From Desulfovibrio desulfuricans (lineage in GTDB: Bacteria > Desulfobacterota > Desulfovibrionia > Desulfovibrionales > Desulfovibrionaceae), in the NCBI GenBank assembly GCA_003251995.1, contig QKDT01000275.1, positions 1-6,203 of the forward strand: DNA of 6,203 nt. The letters run 5' to 3'. Below are positions 1 through 5,117 of the stretch, piece after piece (the stretch's first letter is position 1; each line of letters starts with the position of its first letter). The notes under the pieces are model-generated. The model had not been told where the DNA came from, did no database searches, and saw only the letters and a list, made by a program, of their open reading frames with translations. Made by a program: the position numbers and the translations under genes.

Positions 1-201
1 ATCATGGTGGGCGACATTCAGTACGACGAAATCCCCAAGCAGATGCTCATGCTTGTGGTTAACGATGAAGACAAGGAAGACGCCATCCGCGTTATCCTGC
101 GAGTTGCCAAAACTGGCGACGGTCACTTTGGTGATGGCAGAATATTTGTTTCAAGCGTCAGCGAGGCCTGGACCATCAGCAGCGGCAAGTCCGGTCTGTA
201 G
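1..201 (+). CDS. nifI1: NifI1, PII-like nitrogenase regulator (C-terminal part, 5' end outside window)
   Basis: The frame is open from base 1 to the TAG at 199-201 and gives the last 66 residues of a PII-family protein. Full NifI1 proteins are about 105 residues, so roughly 40 N-terminal residues lie upstream. The ATG at 4-6 is an internal methionine, not the start. The visible part covers the end of the T-loop region (GDIQYDEIPKQ), the second beta-alpha-beta half, and the PII C-terminal signature GDGRIFV at about residues 45-51 of this fragment. In methanogens, NifI1 and NifI2 form a complex that binds dinitrogenase and stops its activity after ammonium addition, and ATP plus 2-oxoglutarate relieve the block. 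Paralogy to the next gene and placement just before nifD separate it from GlnB/GlnK. The gap to nifI2 is 9 bases, so the two are almost certainly co-transcribed and probably translated together. I expect nifH immediately upstream, but cannot see it. Confidence 0.93.
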   Translation: MMVGDIQYDEIPKQMLMLVVNDEDKEDAIRVILRVAKTGDGHFGDGRIFVSSVSEAWTISSGKSGL

Positions 202-205
202 GAGG
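200..205 (+). promoter_or_regulatory. Ribosome binding site of nifI2, overlapping the nifI1 stop
   Basis: A perfect AGGAGG begins inside the nifI1 TAG stop codon and lies 5 bases before the nifI2 ATG at 211. The overlap would let a terminating ribosome re-initiate, which suits two proteins that act as one complex. Confidence 0.8.
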
Positions 206-210
206 CTCCC

Positions 211-588
211 ATGCAGGAAATAGTTGCAATGGTTCGAGCCAACATGGTGGCAGCGACAAAAAATGCCCTGTCAAAGGCCGGATGCCCCTCATTCTCATGC
301 ACCAAGTGCTTGGGGCGCGGCAAAAAGGGCATGGACCCAGCCACCCTGCGAATGGTTATGGAAAGTGGTGAACTGCCGCGCACTCCCGCGGGTGAATCCC
401 TTACGGAAGTGGGCCGGCTGATCCCCAAGCGGTTGTTCAACATCTGCGTTCCCGACGAAAAGGTCGAAGCTGTCGTTAAGGCCATTATTGAGGCCAACAG
501 CACAGGCCACCCCGGCGACGGAAAGATATTTGTGATGCCGGTGGAAGAATCCTATGTGGTTCGCACGGGCGAGCGCGCTGACGCATAA
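211..588 (+). CDS. nifI2: NifI2, PII-like regulator of nitrogenase activity
   Basis: This 125-residue protein has the usual NifI2 length and is the partner of NifI1. Visible parts are an N-terminal strand and helix (EIVAMVRANMVAATKNAL, residues 3-20), the GRGKKG motif at 35-40, and an extended T-loop region at about 40-70 ending in GRLIPKRLF. The C-terminal block GDGKIFVMPVEESYVVRTGE (102-121) is the PII nucleotide-binding end. The T-loop has no tyrosine at all, so control by GlnD uridylylation as in GlnB is unlikely. The family is instead known to sense 2-oxoglutarate and ATP directly and to inhibit NifDK. Unusual features are Cys25, Cys30 and Cys33, a C-x4-C-x2-C cluster just before GRGKKG, where my recollection of other NifI2 proteins has mostly hydrophobic or basic residues. 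The start at 211 is fixed by the AGGAGG overlapping the preceding stop. The stop is TAA 586-588, and nifD begins 11 bases later. Confidence 0.95.
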   Translation: MQEIVAMVRANMVAATKNALSKAGCPSFSCTKCLGRGKKGMDPATLRMVMESGELPRTPAGESLTEVGRLIPKRLFNICVPDEKVEAVVKAIIEANSTGHPGDGKIFVMPVEESYVVRTGERADA

Positions 589-594
589 GGAAGG
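587..594 (+). promoter_or_regulatory. Ribosome binding site of nifD
   Basis: AAGGAAGG begins inside the nifI2 TAA stop. It sits 5 bases before ATG 600-602, the chosen nifD start. An out-of-frame ATG at 596-598 is too close to the site to be used well, and an in-frame ATG at 606 remains a possible second start that would remove only two residues. Confidence 0.7.
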
Positions 595-599
595 TATGT

Positions 600-2189
600 A
601 TGAGTATGGACGCCAACGCAGTAGTGCTTGAGCGCTACAACGCCAAGGTCTTCAAGAACCGCAAGGAGCACATGCTCAAGGTGAATCCTGCGGAAGACCA
701 GATGATTATCGCCAACACGCGTGCCATTCCCGGCATCATGACCAACCGGGGCTGCTGTTACGCTGGCTGCAAGGGCGTTGTGCTCGGTCCTATCAAGGAC
801 ATGGTCACGATTACCCATGGCCCGGTTGGCTGCGGTTTCTACACCTGGGGCACACGCCGCAACAAGGCCAAGGCCGAAGGGGATGGCCCCAACTACATCC
901 AGTACTGCTTTACCACGGACATGCAGGAGCCCGACATCGTTTTTGGCGGCACCAAAAAGCTTAAGAAAGCCATCGACGAAGTCATGGAGCTCATGCATCC
1001 CAAAACCATCATGATTGCCGCCACCTGCCCTGTGGGTCTTATCGGCGACGACATTCAGGCCGTGGCTGCAGAAGCTGAAAAAGAATACGGCATCCGCTGC
1101 GTGGCTTACAGTTGTGAAGGTTACAAGGGCGTCAGCCAGTCTGCCGGTCACCACATTGCCAACAACGGCCTTATGAAGCGCGTTATCGGTACCGGTGACT
1201 ACGAACCCGCCACCAAGTATTCCGTCAACATCCTTGGCGAATACAACATCGGCGGCGATGGTTGGGAGCAGGAACGCATCCTGCGCAAGATCGGTTACGA
1301 AGTGGTTTCAGTGTTCACAGGCGACGGATCGGTAGAACGTATTGCCAGCTCGCATAAGGCCAATCTCAACCTTGTGCAGTGCCACCGCTCCATCAACTAC
1401 ATCGCTGAAATGATGAAGACCAAGTACGGCGTGGACTGGCTCAAGGTCAACTTCATCGGCCTTGAAGGAACGGTTGAAAGCTTGCGCAACATGGCTGCCT
1501 ATTTTGGCGACCCCGAGCTTGCCCAGCGCACCGAACAGGTTATCGCCGAAGAACTGGCTGAAGTGCAGGATCAGATGGCGGCCTACAAGGCCCGCCTTAA
1601 CGGCAAAACCGCTGCCCTCTTTGTGGGCGGCAGCCGCTCGCACCACTATCAGGGTCTGCTCAATGACCTGGGCGTCAAGACTGTGCTGGCTGGTTATGAG
1701 TTTGGTCACCGCGACGACTACGAAGGTCGGGAAGTTATCCCCAACATCAAGGACGATGCGGACAGCAAGAACATTGAACACATCACCGTGGAAAAGGACG
1801 AGAAGAAGTATCACGCCTACCTTACCCAGGAACAGTACGACAAGCTGGCTGCTGAAATCCCGCTTGAAAAGTACCATGGCATGATGCGCGACATGGATGA
1901 GGGATCCTATGTGGTGGACGACCTCAACATGTATGAAGCTGAAAAATTTATGGAAATCCTCAAGCCCGACATGTTCTTCTCTGGCATTAAGGATAAGTAC
2001 GCTCTGCAGAAGGCGGGAACCCTCTCCCGGCAGTTGCACAGCTACGATTACAGCGGGCCTTACGCTGGTTTCAAGGGCGCAACAAAGTTTGGTTACGACC
2101 TCTGCATGGGTTACTTCACCCCCGCGTGGCACATGGTGACCCCGCCCTGGAAGAACCGCGCCACCCTGCAAGGAACAGTGGGAGAATAG
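600..2189 (+). CDS. nifD: Nitrogenase MoFe protein alpha chain (NifD), clostridial type
   Basis: The 529-residue alpha subunit of dinitrogenase carries the FeMo-cofactor where N2 is reduced to ammonia; electrons arrive from the Fe protein NifH through the P-cluster shared with NifK. P-cluster ligands are Cys52 (RGCCYAG), Cys78 (HGPVGCG) and Cys143 (TCPVGLIGDD), matching Azotobacter alpha-Cys62, 88 and 154. Cofactor ligands are Cys261 (NLVQCHRSINYI, alpha-Cys275) and His480 (QLHSYDYSGPY, alpha-His442). Active-site residues Val60, Arg86, Gln180, His184 and Arg346 correspond to alpha-Val70, Arg96, Gln191, His195 and Arg359. An insertion of about 50 residues at roughly 377-428 marks the Clostridium pasteurianum (group II) type and explains the length above the roughly 490 of Azotobacter. 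Cysteine and arginine patterns fit the Mo enzyme; VnfD/AnfD are shorter, lack this insertion and come with a delta-subunit gene, which is absent here. It is expressed with nifK, whose ATG follows the stop after one base. Confidence 0.98.
   Translation: MSMDANAVVLERYNAKVFKNRKEHMLKVNPAEDQMIIANTRAIPGIMTNRGCCYAGCKGVVLGPIKDMVTITHGPVGCGFYTWGTRRNKAKAEGDGPNYIQYCFTTDMQEPDIVFGGTKKLKKAIDEVMELMHPKTIMIAATCPVGLIGDDIQAVAAEAEKEYGIRCVAYSCEGYKGVSQSAGHHIANNGLMKRVIGTGDYEPATKYSVNILGEYNIGGDGWEQERILRKIGYEVVSVFTGDGSVERIASSHKANLNLVQCHRSINYIAEMMKTKYGVDWLKVNFIGLEGTVESLRNMAAYFGDPELAQRTEQVIAEELAEVQDQMAAYKARLNGKTAALFVGGSRSHHYQGLLNDLGVKTVLAGYEFGHRDDYEGREVIPNIKDDADSKNIEHITVEKDEKKYHAYLTQEQYDKLAAEIPLEKYHGMMRDMDEGSYVVDDLNMYEAEKFMEILKPDMFFSGIKDKYALQKAGTLSRQLHSYDYSGPYAGFKGATKFGYDLCMGYFTPAWHMVTPPWKNRATLQGTVGE
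1728..1880 (+). other. Clostridial-type insertion within NifD
   Basis: These bases encode about residues 377-427 of NifD, between GYEFGHRDDYEG and MMRDMDEGS. In Azotobacter NifD the two flanks are nearly adjacent (DDYDR then TMKEMGDS). The insert is charged (DADSKNIEHITVEKDEKKYH, then a helix-like stretch with EQYDKLAAEIPLEKYHG) and has no cysteines. In the C. pasteurianum MoFe protein the matching insertion lies on the protein surface. The edges are approximate because they come from alignment by eye. Confidence 0.85.
2180..2185 (+). promoter_or_regulatory. Ribosome binding site of nifK inside the end of nifD
   Basis: GGGAGA lies within the last codons of nifD, 5 bases before the nifK ATG at 2191. 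Stop and start are separated by one base (TAG-T-ATG), an arrangement expected to couple translation and give equal amounts of the alpha and beta chains. Confidence 0.7.
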
Positions 2190-2190
2190 T

Positions 2191-3555
2191 ATGCTTGACC
2201 TCACCCCAAAGACACATGTGAACAGATCGGGCGTTCTGATCAACCCGTGCAAGACCTGTCAGCCGGTGGGCGCACTGTTTGCCGCACTGGGCGTGCGTAA
2301 CTGCATGCCGTACAGCCACGGATCGCAGGGTTGTTCTTCTTACCACCGCACATACCTTACGCGTCACTTTAAGGAACCCGCCATTGCCTGCACCAGCTCC
2401 TTTACTGAAGGTGCCTGCGTGTTCGGCGGCGGCCCCAACATCCGCCAGGGCGTCAAAACCGTCTTTGACGTGTACAACCCTGAAATTATTGCCGTGCATA
2501 CCACGTGTCTTTCTGAAACCATCGGCGATGACCTCAAGACCTACATCGACGAAATGGAAATTCCGGACGACAAGGTTGTAGTACACAGCAATACGCCGAG
2601 CTACGTTGGTTCGCACGTTACGGGTTTTGCCAACATGATGGCTGGCTTCATCAACTACCTTTCCATCAAGGGCAAGCCCACCGAAACCGTGGCGGTGTTC
2701 CCCGGCTTTGTGAACCCCGGCGACATCCGTGAATACAAGCATCTTGTGGAACTCATGAAGCTTAAGTCTATCATGTTCCCCGATTGCAGCAACGTCATGG
2801 ACGCTCCCATGACCGGCGAATACAAGATGTACCCCGAGGGCGGCACCACGGTTGACGAAATCCGCTCCCTTGGCTCCTGCCGCAAGGTTCTGGCCCTCGG
2901 TCGCCTGACCAGTGCCGAACCCGCAGCCCAGCTCAAGCGCAAGTGCAGTGTGGAATCTGATCTGCTGCCCCTGCCCATCGGCCTGGCGGACACAGATGCC
3001 TTTATCATGGCTATGGCAAACCTCAACGGTGGCGAAGTTGACCCGCTGATCGACGAAGAACGCGGTCGCCTGCTCGACCTCATGCTGGACGCCAACCCCT
3101 ACTTCTACGGCAAAAAGGTTGCCGTGTACGGCGACCCCGACACGGTGCTGGGCATGACCCGCTTCTGCCTGGAACTGGGCATGATTCCCAAGTATGTGCT
3201 CACTGGTACCCCTGGCGAAACCTTCGTCAAGCTCGCCACCGCCATATTCAAGGAATACGGCAAGGAAGAAGAGTGCAAGGCCTTTGCTGCAAAAGACCTC
3301 TTTGACCTGCATCAGTTCATCAAGGAAGAACCCGTGGATCTGCTGCTTGGCAACTCCCACGGCAAGCAGATTGCCAAGGCTGAAGGTATCCCGCTGGTTC
3401 GCGCCGGCTTCCCGATTCTTGATCGCTACGGACACGCCTCCCTGCCCATCGTTGGCTACCGCGGTGCGTTCCAGTTGGCTACCAAGATCGCCGACACCCT
3501 CATGGAAGAGTTCGACCGCAACTGCGCTGACGAAGATATGGATCTGATTATGTAA
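2191..3555 (+). CDS. nifK: Nitrogenase MoFe protein beta chain (NifK), short N-terminus
   Basis: This 454-residue beta subunit pairs with NifD in an alpha2-beta2 tetramer and supplies half of the [8Fe-7S] P-cluster ligands. These are Cys23 (KTCQPVGA), Cys48 (HGSQGCSSY), Cys106 (TTCLSETIGDD) and Ser141 (YVGSHVTGF), equivalent to Azotobacter beta-Cys70, 95, 153 and Ser188. The offset is a constant 47 residues, so no gap is needed across this whole region, and the N-terminus is about 47 residues shorter than Azotobacter NifK (523 residues). C. pasteurianum NifK (about 458 residues) is short in the same way, which agrees with the clostridial insertion in NifD. Further family blocks are FREP-like HFKEP (59-63), PIGLADTDAF (262-271) and GNSHGKQIAKAEGIPLVRAGFP (387-408). 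An additional Cys20 sits three residues before the first ligand. The start is supported by GGGAGA 5 bases upstream and by the clostridial length. Confidence 0.98.
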   Translation: MLDLTPKTHVNRSGVLINPCKTCQPVGALFAALGVRNCMPYSHGSQGCSSYHRTYLTRHFKEPAIACTSSFTEGACVFGGGPNIRQGVKTVFDVYNPEIIAVHTTCLSETIGDDLKTYIDEMEIPDDKVVVHSNTPSYVGSHVTGFANMMAGFINYLSIKGKPTETVAVFPGFVNPGDIREYKHLVELMKLKSIMFPDCSNVMDAPMTGEYKMYPEGGTTVDEIRSLGSCRKVLALGRLTSAEPAAQLKRKCSVESDLLPLPIGLADTDAFIMAMANLNGGEVDPLIDEERGRLLDLMLDANPYFYGKKVAVYGDPDTVLGMTRFCLELGMIPKYVLTGTPGETFVKLATAIFKEYGKEEECKAFAAKDLFDLHQFIKEEPVDLLLGNSHGKQIAKAEGIPLVRAGFPILDRYGHASLPIVGYRGAFQLATKIADTLMEEFDRNCADEDMDLIM

Positions 3556-3557
3556 GA

Positions 3558-3571
3558 CGGCTGCACAGCCG
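3558..3571 (+). promoter_or_regulatory. Short inverted repeat after the nifK stop
   Basis: CGGCTG and CAGCCG are perfect complements separated by CA. In RNA the usable form would be a 5-bp stem with a four-base loop. It starts 3 bases after the nifK TAA. No T-run follows, so it is not a standard intrinsic terminator; a role in transcript end protection or processing is possible. Confidence 0.5.
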
Positions 3572-3577
3572 CGATAA

Positions 3578-3600
3578 GGGCGGGGGTAATTCCCCCGCCC
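3578..3600 (+). promoter_or_regulatory. Strong GC hairpin in the nifK-nifE gap
   Basis: The arms GGGCGGGGG (3578-3586) and CCCCCGCCC (3592-3600) are perfect 9-bp complements around the loop TAATT. The stem is almost all G-C and should be very stable. The bases after it (GCTCAAGGGGG) contain no U-tract, so full intrinsic termination is unlikely. Such a structure between structural and assembly genes could protect the 3' end of an nifDK transcript, cause partial attenuation, or influence nifE translation, whose ribosome binding site starts 5 bases downstream. Confidence 0.6.
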
Positions 3601-3604
3601 GCTC

Positions 3605-3611
3605 AAGGGGG
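3605..3611 (+). promoter_or_regulatory. Ribosome binding site of nifE
   Basis: AAGGGGG lies 5 bases before ATG 3617. It is G-rich rather than canonical, and its five G bases can pair with the C-run at 3592-3596 of the hairpin just upstream. A second in-frame ATG at 3623 would give a protein two residues shorter. Confidence 0.6.
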
Positions 3612-3616
3612 TTCCC

Positions 3617-5044
3617 ATGGCTATGGAAATACTTGAAGAACGCCGCACGTCCATCAAGGAAAAGGGAAACAAGGGCGGAGGCTGCTGCAGCGGCGACGGC
3701 CTTCGTTGTGATACGGCCAGCGTGGCCGGTTCCGTGAGCCAGCGGGCATGCGTGTACTGCGGTGCGCGCGTAGTGTTAAACCCCATTACCGATGCGTTTC
3801 ATATTGTTCATGGCCCCATTGGCTGCGCCAGCTACACCTGGGATATTCGCGGCAGCCTCACCAGCGGTTCTGAACTTTTTCGCAACAGTTTTTCCACCGA
3901 TTTGCAAGAAAAAGACATTGTCTTTGGCGGCGCAGAAAAGCTCACGCGCGCCATTGACGAGGCTGTAGCCAACTACTCGCCCAAGCTCATTTTTGTGTAC
4001 GCCACCTGCATTGTGGGCGTTATCGGCGACGATGTGGAAGCCGTGTGCCGCAATGCCGAAAAAAAGCACGGCATCCGCGTTATCGCGGTTAAGGCCCCCG
4101 GCTTTTCGGGCACCAAGTCCACGGGTTATCGCATGGCCTGCAACGCCCTGGTGCAGCTTATGGAGCCGCACAAGGATCAGCCCAAAGTCAAGGGCGTCAA
4201 CATCCTGGGCGACTACAATCTCGCGGGCGAAATGTGGATTATCCGCAACTACCTGCGAGAGATGGGCATTCCTGTTGTTGCCACCCTTACGGGCGACGCC
4301 GCTTACGAAACACTGATCAAGGCCCCGGCAGCCCAGCTCAATATCGTGCAGTGCGCCGGTTCCATGATGTACCTGGCCCGCCGTATGGAAGACGAGATGG
4401 GCGTTCCCTGGATGCGCGCCAGCTTCTTTGGGGTAGAGGATACCTCCACCGCTCTGCGGCAGATAGCCGAGAACCTCAAGGATGATTACGCCAAGCGCCA
4501 GGCGGAAGCCCTCATTGCCGAACGCGGCACCAAGGCCGAGGCTTTTCTTGAGCAGTACAAGCCCCATTTTGTGGGCAAAAAGGCCGCAATTTTTGTGGGC
4601 GGCGGCTTCAAGGCCATATCCTTGATCCGTCAGTTTAACGAAATGGGCATCGAAACCGTGGTGGTAGGCACCCAGACCGGCAAGCCTGAAGATTATGAAA
4701 TCATTTCAAGCCTGGTGAATCCCGGCACCGTCATTCTGGACGATGCCAACCCCGCAGAGCTTGAAACATTCATGAAGCAAAAGGGCGCGGATATTCTGGT
4801 TGGTGGCGTCAAGGAACGCCCCCTGGCCTACAAGCTGGGCATAGCCTTTTGCGATCACAACCACGAACGCAAGCATGCCCTGGGCGGTTTTGAAGGCGTG
4901 GAAAACTTCACCCGCGAGGTGAACCTTTCCATCAACAGCCCCGTTTGGCAATTTACGCGCAGCTCTGCCTCATTTGCCGAGGCAACGCAGGCGCAGGCCA
5001 ACCTTGTGCGCGAAGCACTGGCCTCGAGAGCAGCACATTTCTAG
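3617..5044 (+). CDS. nifE: NifE, FeMo-cofactor assembly scaffold subunit
   Basis: This 475-residue NifD paralog forms the NifEN scaffold with NifN, where the NifB-made cluster (NifB-co) receives molybdenum and homocitrate before transfer to NifDK. Residues that in Azotobacter NifE hold the bridging [4Fe-4S] cluster are matched by Cys45 (RACVYCG), Cys70 (HGPIGCA) and Cys131 (ATCIVGVIGDD). Cys246 (NIVQCAGSMMYLARRM) matches the NifD cofactor cysteine and the NifE precursor-binding cysteine. The typical NifE blocks DIRGSLTSG (76-84) and FSTDLQEKDIVFGG (92-105) separate it from NifD. The C-terminal motif is DHNHERKHALGGFEG (413-427), unlike the SYDYSGPYAG of NifD, and the clostridial NifD insertion is absent. 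The N-terminus is cysteine-rich: Cys23, Cys24, Cys31, Cys45 and Cys48. The gene follows nifK after 61 structured bases and precedes nifN by 73. The start is supported by AAGGGGG and a normal family length. Confidence 0.97.
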   Translation: MAMEILEERRTSIKEKGNKGGGCCSGDGLRCDTASVAGSVSQRACVYCGARVVLNPITDAFHIVHGPIGCASYTWDIRGSLTSGSELFRNSFSTDLQEKDIVFGGAEKLTRAIDEAVANYSPKLIFVYATCIVGVIGDDVEAVCRNAEKKHGIRVIAVKAPGFSGTKSTGYRMACNALVQLMEPHKDQPKVKGVNILGDYNLAGEMWIIRNYLREMGIPVVATLTGDAAYETLIKAPAAQLNIVQCAGSMMYLARRMEDEMGVPWMRASFFGVEDTSTALRQIAENLKDDYAKRQAEALIAERGTKAEAFLEQYKPHFVGKKAAIFVGGGFKAISLIRQFNEMGIETVVVGTQTGKPEDYEIISSLVNPGTVILDDANPAELETFMKQKGADILVGGVKERPLAYKLGIAFCDHNHERKHALGGFEGVENFTREVNLSINSPVWQFTRSSASFAEATQAQANLVREALASRAAHF

Positions 5045-5059
5045 CACAGCGTAAACGGC

Positions 5060-5074
5060 TTGCACGCAGTTTGC
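5060..5074 (+). promoter_or_regulatory. Weak sigma-54-like -24/-12 element upstream of nifN
   Basis: TTGCACGCAGTTTGC matches the consensus TGGCACG-N4-TTGC with correct spacing and a single mismatch. The mismatch replaces the first G of the nearly invariant -24 GG, which weakens the case. If real, transcription would start near 5086 and nifN would have its own promoter. No NifA-type TGT-N10-ACA activator site was found in the nearby upstream bases read by eye. Confidence 0.2.
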
Positions 5075-5082
5075 CCGCCGCC

Positions 5083-5097
5083 GCGGCCCCAGGCCGC
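5083..5097 (+). promoter_or_regulatory. Short GC hairpin in the nifE-nifN gap
   Basis: GCGGCC (5083-5088) and GGCCGC (5092-5097) are perfect complements around the loop CCA. No U-tract follows, so read-through into nifN is expected. It ends 7 bases before the nifN ribosome binding site, a placement resembling the hairpin before nifE. Confidence 0.45.
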
Positions 5098-5104
5098 CTG
5101 GAAC

Positions 5105-5112
5105 AAAGGAGA
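5105..5112 (+). promoter_or_regulatory. Ribosome binding site of nifN
   Basis: AAAGGAGA contains the core AGGAG at 5107-5111, 6 bases before ATG 5118. It fixes the start of nifN and is the most canonical site in this part of the operon. Confidence 0.75.
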
Positions 5113-5117
5113 AGACA

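Noticed and set aside
4..201. A complete 65-residue protein starting at ATG 4
   Set aside because: The frame is open to the window edge and the sequence begins in the middle of a PII fold, so it is the tail of a longer nifI1.
596..598. ATG at 596 as a nifD start
   Set aside because: It is out of the nifD frame and only one base from the ribosome binding site. ATG 600 fits both frame and spacing.
3578..3600. Intrinsic terminator ending an nifDK transcript
   Set aside because: The stem is strong but no T-run follows, and nifE continues 17 bases later in the same direction. I keep it as a regulatory hairpin, not a terminator.
2116..3786. A 556-codon open frame on the minus strand opposite nifK, longer than NifK itself
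   Set aside because: It covers nifK and parts of both neighbours antisense. Its His/Val/Gly-rich translation has no recognisable domain, and the G/C-biased third positions of nifK explain the lack of stops. Similar minus-strand frames opposite nifD, nifE and nifN are rejected for the same reason.
600..5044. Alternative (V or Fe-only) nitrogenase
   Set aside because: There is no delta-subunit gene (vnfG/anfG) between the D and K genes, NifD has the Cp1-type insertion, and nifE/nifN follow as in Mo systems.
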